Shown: piece by piece, positions 34,789 to 43,833 of the stretch
Numbering within the stretch: position 1 is the stretch's first letter
Layout: each line of letters begins with the position of its first letter
DNA from: Nocardia cyriacigeorgica
Lineage (GTDB): Bacteria > Actinomycetota > Actinomycetes > Mycobacteriales > Mycobacteriaceae
DNA length: 64,000 nucleotides
Reading direction: 5' to 3'
Assembly: GCF_005863245.1 (NCBI RefSeq)
Contig: NZ_VBUT01000010.1
Span: 208,247-272,246 of the forward strand
Program-made: the position numbers and the translations under genes
The notes under the pieces: generated by a model
Told to the model about the DNA's origin: nothing
Databases searched by the model: none
Seen by the model: only the letters and a program-made list of their open reading frames with translations

Positions 34789-34835
34789 GCAGCCGTTTGG
34801 CTGCATGAACTCAGAATAGGCAACCAATCGGCTGC
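34789..34835. promoter_or_regulatory. two ArsR-type operator candidates
   Basis: GCAGCC-GTTT-GGCTGC (34789-34804) is a perfect palindrome, and GCAACC-AATC-GGCTGC (34820-34835) is a close copy. Their centres are 31 bp apart, about three helical turns. They lie 20-66 bp before the regulator's ATG 34769 and between it and the divergent ABC gene at 34925. Confidence 0.6.
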
Positions 34836-34924
34836 ATGTCAACGGGCAACTAGCGAGCATTGCCACGGCGGAATGTAGTACGTATGCTACGAGTCATCAT
34901 CAACCCACGACAGGGAGGGAAACC

Positions 34925-35854
34925 ATGACTGTGGGTGACGGCGTAGTGCTCGACGTGGAGCAGCTGCGCATGCGCTACGGAACCAAGGACGTCCTCGACG
35001 GCGTCTCTTTCCAGGCGCGACACGGCGAAGTGCTGGTCATGCTCGGCCCCAACGGGGCGGGCAAGACCACCACCATCGAAATCCTCGAGGGATTCCGCGT
35101 GCCCTCGGCGGGCAGAGTCGAAGTGCTGGGGGTGAATCCGGCGCACGGCGACGAGGCCTGGCGGTCGCGGATCGGCGTGGTGCTGCAATCGTGGCGCGAC
35201 CACAAGAAGTGGCGCCTGCGAGAACTGCTGTCCTATCTGGGCACGTTCTACGGCCCGTACAGCACCGGGGGCAGCCAAAAGCCCTGGGACACCGATGAAC
35301 TCATCGACCTGGTCGGCCTCACCGAGCAGGCCGGCGCCAAGATCGCGACCTTGTCCGGCGGGCAACGTCGCAGGCTGGACGTGGCGATCGGCGTGGTCGG
35401 CAAGCCCGAGGTGCTGTTCCTGGACGAGCCGACCGCCGGTTTCGATCCGGAAGCCCGGCGCGAATTCCACGACCTGATCCATCGTTTGGCCGATGAGCAG
35501 CAGACCACCATCCTGCTCACCACCCACGATCTGGACGAGGCCGAGAAACTGGCCGATCGCATCCTGATCCTGGCCGGTGGCCGCATCATCGCCGACGGTT
35601 CCGCCGACGAACTCTCCCGCCGGGTCTCGGTCGACGCCGAGGTGCGCTGGACCAGAGACGGCCAGCGTTTCGTGCACACCACCACCGAGTCGACCAAATT
35701 CGTCTACGAGCTGTTCCAGCAGTTCGGCGAGGACATCGGGGAACTCGAGGTGCGGCGCGCCTCACTCGAGGAGACCTATATGTCGCTGGTCCGTCATTAC
35801 GAGAACGGCACGACCGATGCCGAGATCCACGCCATCGAGGAGGTCGTGCGATGA
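34925..35854 (+). CDS. ABC transporter ATP-binding protein (exporter type)
   Basis: A 309-residue ATPase with Walker A GPNGAGKTT (about 41-49), Q-loop near VVLQSW, signature LSGGQRRRLDVA, Walker B VLFLDEP, and the H-loop in TTHDLDEAEKLADR. It contains an insertion before the signature (YSTGGSQKPWDTDELIDL) and a C-terminal domain after about 215 that is typical of drug or lipid exporters of the CcmA/DrrA group. It overlaps the permease gene by 4 nt (ATGA). Possible cargo is unknown. It shares the upstream region with the ArsR-SRPBCC regulator. Confidence 0.93.
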   Translation: MTVGDGVVLDVEQLRMRYGTKDVLDGVSFQARHGEVLVMLGPNGAGKTTTIEILEGFRVPSAGRVEVLGVNPAHGDEAWRSRIGVVLQSWRDHKKWRLRELLSYLGTFYGPYSTGGSQKPWDTDELIDLVGLTEQAGAKIATLSGGQRRRLDVAIGVVGKPEVLFLDEPTAGFDPEARREFHDLIHRLADEQQTTILLTTHDLDEAEKLADRILILAGGRIIADGSADELSRRVSVDAEVRWTRDGQRFVHTTTESTKFVYELFQQFGEDIGELEVRRASLEETYMSLVRHYENGTTDAEIHAIEEVVR

Positions 35855-36702
35855 ACCCGACTACCGTCGCGATCCGGGCCGGATTCCGCCGGGCGCGCAT
35901 CGAACTGCGAATGCTGTTCACCAACGGCGAGGACCTCGGCGGCATCCTGCTCAGCCCGATCCTGCTGCTGACCGCCCTGTTCTTCATGCGCAACAGCACA
36001 TTCCAGGACACCGACCTGAAGCTGGGCGCGCTGGCGTTGCCGGGGGTGATCGGCTCGGTCGTCGCGTTCAACGGCCTCTACGGCATCGCCCAGTACCTGG
36101 TGCTCGACCGCGAGGACGGCACGCTGCTGCGCGCCAAGGCCACGCCGAACGGCATGATCGGCTACTTGATCGGCAAGCTCGGCGCCAACGCCGGATCGGT
36201 GCTCGCGCAGGTGGCTATCCTGCTGGGCGTGGGCATGGTGATCGTGGGAGGTGTGTCGCTCGACAGCGTCGGGTCCTGGCTGACGCTGGCGTGGGTCCTT
36301 GCGCTCGGCCTGCTCGCCATCTCCTCGCTCGGCGCGATCATCGGCTCGATCTTCGACGATCCCCGCGGCCTGTTCTTCTTCACCATGCCGCTGATGGGGC
36401 TGGTCGCCATCTCCGGCATCTTCTATCCGATCACCGGGCTGCCCGGCTGGTTGCAGGTGGTCGGACAGGTGTTCCCGATGTACTGGCTCGGCCTCGGTAT
36501 GCGTTCGGCGTTGCTGCCCGATGGCGCGCGGGCGGTCGAGCTCGAAGGCTCCTGGCGTCATCTGGAAACGGCTGCGGTGCTCGGCGTCTGGTCGGCTGCC
36601 GCACTGCTCATCGCACCGATCGTGATGCGCCGGATGGCGCGCCGCGAGTCGGGTGCGGCGATGGCCGAACGGCGGGAGAAAGCGTTGCAGCGTGCCTACT
36701 GA
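35851..36702 (+). CDS. ABC transporter permease
   Basis: A 283-residue ABC-2 type permease with six hydrophobic segments: LGGILLSPILLLTALFFM, the core ALALPGVIGSVVAFNGLYG, three helices around 105-180, and the last near WSAAALLIAPIVM. The LIGKLGANAGSVLAQVA segment and the helix before GIFYPITGLPGW are typical of the family. The C-terminus is basic and cytoplasmic. It starts at ATG 35851 overlapping the ATPase stop, so the two form one exporter. Its 3' end overlaps the small XRE gene. Confidence 0.9.
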   Translation: MNPTTVAIRAGFRRARIELRMLFTNGEDLGGILLSPILLLTALFFMRNSTFQDTDLKLGALALPGVIGSVVAFNGLYGIAQYLVLDREDGTLLRAKATPNGMIGYLIGKLGANAGSVLAQVAILLGVGMVIVGGVSLDSVGSWLTLAWVLALGLLAISSLGAIIGSIFDDPRGLFFFTMPLMGLVAISGIFYPITGLPGWLQVVGQVFPMYWLGLGMRSALLPDGARAVELEGSWRHLETAAVLGVWSAAALLIAPIVMRRMARRESGAAMAERREKALQRAY

Positions 36703-36934
36703 GGTCATCTACAACCGGATCGCGATGCTGCGCGCCGAGCGCGGCATCTCCCGGCGCGAGCTCGCGGAAGCGCTCGGCGTGCACTACCAGACCATCGGAT
36801 ATCTGGAGCGCGGCGAGTACAGCCCGAGCCTGCATCTGGCCTTGCGGATCGCCCAGTATTTCGAGGTGGCGGTGGAGGTCGTCTTCTCCACCACCCCCTT
36901 CCCCCGGCTCGGGTCGTCCTCGGAATCGGCCTGA
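36692..36934 (+). CDS. small XRE-family HTH regulator overlapping the permease gene
   Basis: 80 residues from GTG 36692, overlapping the permease stop by 11 nt. RIAMLRAERGISRRELAEALGVHYQTIGYLERGEYSPSL is a complete XRE helix-turn-helix (the recognition helix around YQTIGYLERG), followed by ALRIAQYFEVAVEVVF. Regulators of this YozG/Cro-like type are commonly placed after ABC exporter genes. Being translated with the transporter suggests feedback control, which is inference. Confidence 0.88.
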   Translation: MPTEVIYNRIAMLRAERGISRRELAEALGVHYQTIGYLERGEYSPSLHLALRIAQYFEVAVEVVFSTTPFPRLGSSSESA

Positions 36935-36957
36935 TCTCACGCTGCGCGGCAGCGGAC

Positions 36958-36987
36958 AGCCGGAACGCCACCATCGGCGTTCCGGCT
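36958..36987. terminator. bidirectional terminator between the XRE and IRED-like genes
   Basis: AGCCGGAACGCC pairs perfectly with GGCGTTCCGGCT across ACCATC, a 12-bp stem, between convergent transcription units. The U-run on either side is weak (CGTCC), so efficiency is uncertain. Confidence 0.65.
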
Positions 36988-37011
36988 CGTCCGATTCACG
37001 CGCCCGCCCGA

Positions 37012-37893
37012 TCAGGACTTCGTCCCACCGAACAGCTCGAACACCGACACCGGCTTGCCCGCTTCCTCGGTCGCCGCGATCGCCTTGCGCCAGATGCCCT
37101 GGGCCACATGGGAGATGGTGGCGTCGACGCCGACTTCTTCGCTGGCGTCGATGATGTGCTGGGCGCCGGCGTCCATCATCTTGAAGGCCGACAGATCGCC
37201 CCAGCCGCCCTGCTTGGCCTGGTTCGCGTACTCCTCCATGAAGAAGGGGTAGGCGCCGGCGGCGCGCTGGGCGAACGGCAGGAACTGGCCGACGTCCTGG
37301 CCGGAGCGGGCGATGACGGCCAGCGCCTGATCGTAGGCGAGCATCCACGGATGGAAGACGATGAGCAGGGCCTGGTAGAAGACCTGCGCGAGACCGTCAT
37401 CGGTGCCGAGGTACTCCGGCGGGCTGAGCGGGCGCAGCAGCTCGACGTGCGCTTCGAACACCTCGCTCGGACCGCTGTAGAAGATGTAGGAGGCCGGGTG
37501 CTCGATATTGTCGCCGGCCGACATCACGCCGCCGGAGATGAATTCGGCGCCGTGCGAACGCACCCACTGCGCACCCTTGCGCGCCTTCTCCGGCGAATCC
37601 GAGGACAGGTTCGCGATCACCTTGCCCGCGAGATGGTCGGTGGCCTGGCCGAGCACGTCGTACATGGCGTCGTAGTGGGTCAGGCTCACCACGGTCACCT
37701 CGTTGGCGTCGAGCGCCTCGGCGACGGTGTTCGCCCGCTTGGCACCCAGTTCCACCATGGCGTCGACCTTGGCGCTGCTGCGGTTCCACACCGTGACCTC
37801 GGTGCCCGCCTTCAAGAAGGCCCGCACCATGGCCTGACCCATCGGCCCGAGACCGATGACCGAGACCGAGGCCGTGCTGCTCTGCTGAGACAT
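37012..37893 (-). CDS. imine-reductase-like NAD(P)-dependent oxidoreductase
   Basis: 293 residues from ATG 37893, which has GAAGGA upstream. The N-terminal Rossmann domain has GLGPMG (14-19), then KAGTEVTVWNRSSAK, where W-N-R-[ST] fits NADPH and matches the imine reductase consensus as I recall it. The next block (GGVMSAGDNIEHPASYIFYSGP) also resembles imine reductases. The C-terminal domain is all-helical and dimerising. The usual catalytic Asp or Tyr position cannot be fixed without alignment. Divergent from an HxlR regulator. Substrate is unknown; beta-hydroxyacid dehydrogenase is the alternative family. Confidence 0.82.
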   Translation of the reverse strand: MSQQSSTASVSVIGLGPMGQAMVRAFLKAGTEVTVWNRSSAKVDAMVELGAKRANTVAEALDANEVTVVSLTHYDAMYDVLGQATDHLAGKVIANLSSDSPEKARKGAQWVRSHGAEFISGGVMSAGDNIEHPASYIFYSGPSEVFEAHVELLRPLSPPEYLGTDDGLAQVFYQALLIVFHPWMLAYDQALAVIARSGQDVGQFLPFAQRAAGAYPFFMEEYANQAKQGGWGDLSAFKMMDAGAQHIIDASEEVGVDATISHVAQGIWRKAIAATEEAGKPVSVFELFGGTKS

Positions 37894-37973
37894 ATGCTGA
37901 TCCTTCGAAAGTCGATACGGTTTCTGTCGGCGCCGGTCTCTATGGTTCGTCTGTGCAGGTAGGCGCGACAAGA

Positions 37974-37985
37974 CCGCACGTGCGG
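37974..37985. promoter_or_regulatory. palindrome between the IRED-like gene and hxlR-type gene
   Basis: CCGCACGTGCGG is a perfect 12-bp palindrome in the divergent promoter region, 81 bp from the reductase start and 46 bp from the regulator start. It is a plausible HxlR operator. Confidence 0.4.
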
Positions 37986-38031
37986 GTACGGTTGCTTACG
38001 TCGAGGTCCGTATCGAGGTCAGGAGGATCCA

Positions 38032-38385
38032 GTGACGATCGGCAGTGACGCGGATCACGATGCGTGTGGTATGAGCGTGGCGATCGACGTCGTCGGCGGG
38101 AAATGGCGGCTGCACCTGATGTGGGTGCTGGCCGACGGTCCGCGCCGTTTCGGCGAGATCCGCCGCCTGCTCGGCGGCGTCAGCGAGAAGGTGCTCACCG
38201 AGAACCTGCGCCATCTGGAGACCTCCGGCGTCGTGCATCGCGAGGTGTTCCCGGAGATCCCGCCCCGCGTCGAGTACTCGCTCACGCCGGTGGGCGCCGA
38301 GCTCGCGGCCGCGCTTCGCCCGCTGGAGGAGTGGGGCGATCGGCATCGCCACGAGCTGCTGCCGAAGTTGATGTCGGCGAGCTGA
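38032..38385 (+). CDS. HxlR-family transcriptional regulator
   Basis: 117 residues from GTG 38032, preceded by AGGAGG. The HxlR signature C(12)GMSVAIDVVGGKW followed by HLMWVLADGPRRFGEIRRLLGGVSEKVLTENLRHLETSGVVHREVF gives the winged helix. Cys12 can be a redox or electrophile sensor in HypR/QorR-type members. The divergent reductase gene is a likely target, as for other HxlR regulators that control adjacent oxidoreductases. Confidence 0.92.
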   Translation: MTIGSDADHDACGMSVAIDVVGGKWRLHLMWVLADGPRRFGEIRRLLGGVSEKVLTENLRHLETSGVVHREVFPEIPPRVEYSLTPVGAELAAALRPLEEWGDRHRHELLPKLMSAS

Positions 38386-38533
38386 TCGGTTCGACAACGG
38401 CTCGGCCACGACCGCACCCGGGGGACCGTTGAACGATCAGTTCGCGCCGATGCCACCGGAACCGGCCGGTTTCGGCACACCCGGGGTGCGCGGTCCCCGA
38501 GAGCGCCGGGTCGCCGACATCGTTGCCTGCGCT

Positions 38534-39667
38534 CTATGACAGCTTCCGCTCACCCAGCCGTTCGGCGGCGATCCGCTCCCCGACCTGTTCGAGTAGCGGT
38601 GCGGCCTCGGCCATCGATCGGCCCGGATCGGGTTCCACATCGGCCAGGGCGTAGCCGGCCATGAAGCCTTCCGCGGTGAGCTCGTCCGGCGCGAGGTCGA
38701 TGCGTCCGGCGACGGCGATGACGGGCACGCCCGCCGATCGCGCGGCAGCGCAGACTCCCATCGGCGCTTTCCCGTGCAGGGTCTGCCGGTCCAGGCACCC
38801 TTCGCCGGTGATGACAACGCTGGCCGATTCCAGCACCGCCCCGAAGTCGAGCAGTTCGAGCACCACCTCGATGCCACTGCGCATCTGCGCCCCGAGCGCG
38901 GCCATCGCACCGAAGCCGGTACCGCCCGCCGCACCCGCACCAGGACGACCGGCATGCGTTTCGCCGACCAGTGCGGCCCAATTCTGGAGTGCCGCTTCGA
39001 GAACCGCCTGGTCCTCGGGTCCCGCGCCCTTCTGCGCGGAATACACCGCGACGGCACCCGAGGGCCCGAGCAGCGGATTGTCCACATCACTGGCGATGAC
39101 GAACGTCGCCTCCGCCAGGCCGGGATGCAATCCTCTCAGGTCCAACCGCTTCGCATCCCGCAAAGCCGCACCGCCCCTTGGCACTTCGTGCCCGCCCGGG
39201 CCGTAGATGCGCGCCCCGAGCGCCGTCAGCATGCCCGCCCCGCCGTCGGTCGACGCGCTACCGCCGAGTCCGAGCACGATCCGTTCGGCACCCACTGACA
39301 GCGCGTGCGCGATGACGACGCCGAGCCCGAACGTGCTGGCGTGCAACGGATCCGGGCGTCCATCGGGAAGCTTCGCCAGACCGACGACCGCGGCGAGTTC
39401 GATCACCGCGGTGTCGCCGCGCACCGCATAGGAGGCTTCCACCGTCTCGCCGGTCGGCCCGGGGGCGGGCAGGGTGACCCGCGTCCACCCCGCCGAGACG
39501 AACGCGTCGACGGTCCCGTCCCCGCCGTCGGCCACCGGCACCCGCACCACCCGCGCGTCCGGGCACACCCGCGCGATGCCTGTGGCCAGCGCCGATGCCA
39601 CCTCGGCAGCGGACAGCGATCCTTTGAATTTGTCCGGGGCGAGTACGACGGTCGGCACCGACTCCAT
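38534..39667 (-). CDS. glycerate kinase (GlxK family)
   Basis: A 377-residue glycerate kinase type I, phosphorylating D-glycerate. Signature features are APDKFKGSLSAAEVA at the N-terminus, VPVADGGDGTVDAF, and GLGGSASTDGGAGMLTALGA. The C-terminus keeps GKAPMGV and VAGRIDLAPDEL. It starts at ATG 39667 with a -10-like GACAAT 6 nt upstream. It is convergent with the small HxlR gene and divergent from the GNAT gene. It may serve glyoxylate or serine metabolism, but no neighbour shows this. Confidence 0.93.
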   Translation of the reverse strand: MESVPTVVLAPDKFKGSLSAAEVASALATGIARVCPDARVVRVPVADGGDGTVDAFVSAGWTRVTLPAPGPTGETVEASYAVRGDTAVIELAAVVGLAKLPDGRPDPLHASTFGLGVVIAHALSVGAERIVLGLGGSASTDGGAGMLTALGARIYGPGGHEVPRGGAALRDAKRLDLRGLHPGLAEATFVIASDVDNPLLGPSGAVAVYSAQKGAGPEDQAVLEAALQNWAALVGETHAGRPGAGAAGGTGFGAMAALGAQMRSGIEVVLELLDFGAVLESASVVITGEGCLDRQTLHGKAPMGVCAAARSAGVPVIAVAGRIDLAPDELTAEGFMAGYALADVEPDPGRSMAEAAPLLEQVGERIAAERLGERKLS

Positions 39668-39673
39668 CCTGAG

Positions 39674-39679
39674 ATTGTC
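39674..39679 (-). promoter_or_regulatory. -10 box for the glycerate kinase gene (leaderless candidate)
   Basis: GACAAT on the minus strand ends 6 nt before ATG 39667, the same motif and spacing as in front of trmB. Confidence 0.4.
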
Positions 39680-39775
39680 CAATGCCGCGCCGTCTGCCGC
39701 ACCCCGGCGCGCGACCCGCGTCCCGGCCACCGATACGACCACGCGATGCGATGTGTCCGCGGCCCGCCGGTGGAG

Positions 39776-39781
39776 TAGCTT
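39776..39781 (+). promoter_or_regulatory. -10 box for the GNAT gene (leaderless candidate)
   Basis: TAGCTT ends 6 nt before ATG 39788. Confidence 0.4.
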
Positions 39782-39787
39782 CGAGCC

Positions 39788-40099
39788 ATGTCGACAGAGG
39801 TCCGCAACAACACCGCACTGGAACGCTTCGAGATCTACGTCGACGGCGCGATCGCCGGGTACGCGGAGTACCAGGACACCAATGCCGAACGTGCTTTCGT
39901 GCACACCGAGATCTACTCCCAGTACGAGGGCCAGGGCTACGGCCGCATGCTCGTCGAGACCTCGCTGAACCAGACCCGCGCCGACCATCTCGGCGCCCTG
40001 CCGATGTGCCCGATGGTGCGCCACTTCGTGGAGACCCGCCCGGAGTACCTGCCGATGGTGCCGCACTGGGCCCGCGGGCGCCTCGGGCTCCCGCAGTAG
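39788..40099 (+). CDS. small GNAT-type acetyltransferase (YjdJ family)
   Basis: A 103-residue truncated GNAT fold. GYAEYQD, then FVHTEIYSQYEGQGYGRMLVETSL with the acetyl-CoA pyrophosphate loop (QGYGRML), and the trailing PMCPMVRHFVETRPEYLPMV match the YjdJ-type N-acetyltransferase (PF14542), in which the conserved CP/Y segment follows the loop. Members are small and of uncertain substrate. It is divergent from the glycerate kinase gene with an apparently leaderless start. Confidence 0.92.
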   Translation: MSTEVRNNTALERFEIYVDGAIAGYAEYQDTNAERAFVHTEIYSQYEGQGYGRMLVETSLNQTRADHLGALPMCPMVRHFVETRPEYLPMVPHWARGRLGLPQ

Positions 40100-40282
40100 A
40101 CAGCCCGGCCGAGCGCACAGCGTCTTCCCCCGGCACCATCCCGCCCGGCGTGTTCTTCATCGCGCGGCCGGTGCGCTGCCCGAAATGGGCCTGAGCCCGG
40201 GGCGCGCCGCGGTTCGCCGAGAGTATCCAGGCGCAACCCAGCTGAGATCAGCGGCCGACGCGGGCTGCGATCGGCCGCGCGC

Positions 40283-41044
40283 TCAGTACGCCGCGACGGC
40301 CCCGTCCAGCGCCTGCTGAAGATCCGTCTTCACCAACCGCGCGATCTCGCCGGGCCGGGCGGGCAGGTCCACGATCGGCACCCCGAAGTAGAAGCTGGCC
40401 GACTTCGCCTCCTCTTTGGTCGGCTCCACCGCCGGATCGGGGCGAGGCCCGTAGCTGAGGCCGATGCTGAGCAGCGCGGGGTCCGTGCCCAGCTTCATGG
40501 TGCGGAAGGCGATATGCCCGATGCCGCTGCCGACGGGCTGCACCTTGGTGGGGTCGACGTCGTTGCAGGTGCCTTCGGGGAAGACCGCGAGGCAGTCGCC
40601 GTCGTGCATGCGTTCGGCACAGATGTCCATCATCCGCTGGCCCGCCGCGTTCACCGCGCGCAGTCCGTGGTCGCGGCCACGGAAGACGGGAATGCCGCCC
40701 ATCATGTCGATCTTGCGGCGTTGATCGCGTTCGAGGAACAGCTCGTCTTTGGCCAGCACCCGCACCCGGCCGATGATGGGTCGCAGTTCGCTGCGCCAGG
40801 CGGCCGCGGCGACGGTGTAGGGGTCGAGCTGGGACAGGTGATTGATCGCGATCAGCAGCGGTTTGCGGGAACGGATCAGTTCCGCGATCCGCGCCCTGGC
40901 GCCGGCGGCATAGCTGATCCGCGGCCGGAAACGCCGTCCGAGCAGGGCGTATGCCGCGCGCGCCTGGAACCGCCGCTGCTGATGCGAGCGGTAGTAGTCG
41001 TACACGGCATCGCTGTTTTCGAGGACGACCTCGGGCGGTTGCAT
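40283..41044 (-). CDS. 1-acyl-sn-glycerol-3-phosphate acyltransferase-like protein (PlsC family)
   Basis: 253 residues from ATG 41044. The acyltransferase boxes are NHLSQLDP (HxxxxD, about residue 70), GGIPVFRG (motif II, about 119) and FPEGTCND (motif III, about 152), so the catalytic His and Asp and the glycerol-phosphate-binding residues are present. There is no obvious transmembrane helix, and the N-terminus is charged. The expected reaction is acyl transfer onto a lysolipid, possibly phosphatidate or a mycobacterial-type lipid. TAGAGT lies 7 nt before the start. Divergent from the YqgE gene. Confidence 0.9.
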   Translation of the reverse strand: MQPPEVVLENSDAVYDYYRSHQQRRFQARAAYALLGRRFRPRISYAAGARARIAELIRSRKPLLIAINHLSQLDPYTVAAAAWRSELRPIIGRVRVLAKDELFLERDQRRKIDMMGGIPVFRGRDHGLRAVNAAGQRMMDICAERMHDGDCLAVFPEGTCNDVDPTKVQPVGSGIGHIAFRTMKLGTDPALLSIGLSYGPRPDPAVEPTKEEAKSASFYFGVPIVDLPARPGEIARLVKTDLQQALDGAVAAY

Positions 41045-41051
41045 GCCGCCG

Positions 41052-41057
41052 ACTCTA
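41052..41057 (-). promoter_or_regulatory. -10 box for the PlsC-like gene (leaderless candidate)
   Basis: TAGAGT on the minus strand ends 7 nt before ATG 41044. Confidence 0.35.
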
Positions 41058-41178
41058 CGACGCCGCTCGTCCCGGTCAACGCCCATGTTGATCTTGTCAC
41101 CGAGCTCGCGCGTGTTCGCCGCGACACGGAACGCGAAGACAAGCGGCGCGACGGCGCGATAGCTGCGATGATGACGGT

Positions 41179-41823
41179 GTGGCACGCGCAGAAGACCCGG
41201 ATGATCGGAAAACTCGCGGCGGTGGCGGTGAGCACGGCAGGCGAAGTTTTCACCGTGGTGAGCAAGTAGTCCGCGCGGGCACCCTGCTGGTGTCCTCGAC
41301 CGAACTCGTGGAACCCACTTTCCGGCGCACCGTCATCTACATCATCGAACACAACGACGCCGGCAGCCTCGGCGTGGTGATCAACCGCCCGAGCGATACG
41401 GCCGTCCATGATGTGCTGCCGCAGTGGGCCGAGGTGGCGGCCGCGCCGCGCACCCTGTTCGTCGGCGGTCCGGTCAAACGCGATGCCGCGCTATGCCTCG
41501 GCACGCTGCGGGTCGGCGCGTCCATCGAGGGTGTGGCGGGTCTGCGCCGGATCGACGGCCGGGTGGTGTTGATCGATCTGGACAGCGATCCCACCCGGAT
41601 CGCCCCGCTGGTGGAGGGTGTTCGTATCTTCGCCGGGTACGCGGGCTGGACGTTCGGGCAGCTCGAGGGCGAACTGGAGCAGGACGATTGGATCGTGCTC
41701 TCGGCGCTGCCGAGTGATCCGATCACCTCCCGCCGCACCGATCTGTGGGCCGAGGTCCTGCGCAGGCAGCCCCTGCCGTTGTCGCTGCTGGCGACTCATC
41801 CGATCGAGCTCGAACGCAACTGA
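41179..41823 (+). CDS. YqgE/AlgH family protein (Rv0038-like)
   Basis: 214 residues from GTG 41179. The family core begins VRAGTLLVSSTELVEPTFRRTVIYI and includes GSLGVVINRPSD, FVGGPVKRDAALCLG, FAGYAGWTFGQLEGELEQDDWI and the C-terminal LRRQPLPLSLLATHPI. The N-terminal 35 residues are basic and probably disordered. YqgE proteins are conserved but of unsettled function; AlgH homologues influence alginate regulation in Pseudomonas. The close match in length and segments with the M. tuberculosis Rv0038 group makes it a likely orthologue. Confidence 0.92.
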   Translation: MARAEDPDDRKTRGGGGEHGRRSFHRGEQVVRAGTLLVSSTELVEPTFRRTVIYIIEHNDAGSLGVVINRPSDTAVHDVLPQWAEVAAAPRTLFVGGPVKRDAALCLGTLRVGASIEGVAGLRRIDGRVVLIDLDSDPTRIAPLVEGVRIFAGYAGWTFGQLEGELEQDDWIVLSALPSDPITSRRTDLWAEVLRRQPLPLSLLATHPIELERN

Positions 41824-41889
41824 GTCGACGGCCCGGCATCGGCTGCGACGCGAGAGGCCCGCGGCTTCACCTGCCCCGCACACGCCGAC

Positions 41890-41913
41890 GATCCCCCGCC
41901 GCGGCAGGGGATC
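41890..41913. terminator. hairpin between the YqgE and DrrB-like genes
   Basis: GATCCCC (41890-41896) pairs with GGGGATC (41907-41913) across 10 nt, between convergent genes. There is no clear U-tract, so terminator function is uncertain. Confidence 0.4.
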
Positions 41914-41926
41914 GAAGGGGCAGGGC

Positions 41927-42717
41927 TCAGCTGGCCTGCTTCTTGAACAGCGACATCGACCACAGGTAGCCGACGCCGGCGATGCCCGCGCACCAGGCCA
42001 GCGAGACGACCCCGTTGACGCCGATCTCGGTGCCCATCAGCAGTCCGCGGATGGTTTCGGTGATCGGGGTGAACGGCTGGTATTCGGCGAACCAGCGCAG
42101 CACCGTCGGCATGGTGTCGGTGGGGACGAGACCGCTGCCGAGGAACGGCATCATCACGATCGGGAAGGGCATATTGCTCGCGCTTTCCGGGTTCGGCGCG
42201 GCGAGCCCGAAGCCGACGGCCAGCCAGGTGAAGGCGAACACCACCAGCATCAGCAGTCCGATGACGGCCACCCATTCCACCGGTGTGGCGTCGGGCCGGA
42301 AGCCCATCAGCATCGCGACCCCGAGCATGCCCGCCATAGCGAAGGTGCCCTGGATCAGCGTGCCGACCACATGCCCGGTGAGCATGGCCGACTGCGCGAT
42401 GGCCATCACCCGGAACCGGTTGACGATGCCCTTGGTGATGTCGGTGGCCAGCATGACCGCCACCGACACCGTCAGGTACGCGGGCAGCAACAGCAACATG
42501 CCCGGCGCCAGATAGTTGATGTACTTCGTGCCGGGTTCGAGCCCGGCTTCCAGCGCTCCGCCGAAGACGTAGTTGAACACCAGCAGCAGCACCGTCGGCA
42601 TGATCAGGATGCTGAACGCCATGCTCGGGTAGCGCCGCACGTGCAGCAGGTTGCGCCGCAGCATGGTCAGCGAATCGGCGAAGACGGACGGGGACGAGGC
42701 CTGGATGGTCGCGGTGG

Positions 42718-42721
<4 letters not shown>
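41927..42721 (-). CDS. ABC-2 type permease (DrrB-like exporter)
   Basis: A 264-residue ABC-2 permease with six helices; FSILIMPTVLLLVFNYVFGGAL, PAYLTVSVAVMLATDITKGIVNRFR, and GLLMLVVFAFTWLAVGFGLAAPN are the diagnostic parts of the DrrB-like group. The overlap of 4 nt with the ATPase stop (ATGA) shows coupling. These exporters typically extrude hydrophobic antibiotics or lipids. It is the last gene of the two-gene exporter unit, and its location next to the biosynthetic operon is the reason to suspect product export. Confidence 0.92.
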
Positions 42722-43683
<962 letters not shown>

Positions 43684-43833
43684 GGCTTTTCCTTCCTGGA
43701 ATTTCTCATAAAACAATGCGAATGACAGCATGAGTTCTCCGCACCGCTCCCCTCGGGGAGCGGCGGTGTCGGATGTGGATGTTCAGTTGGGCCGGTTCGG
43801 CCGACGCGGTGGCGTCGGCCCTACCCGGCTACC

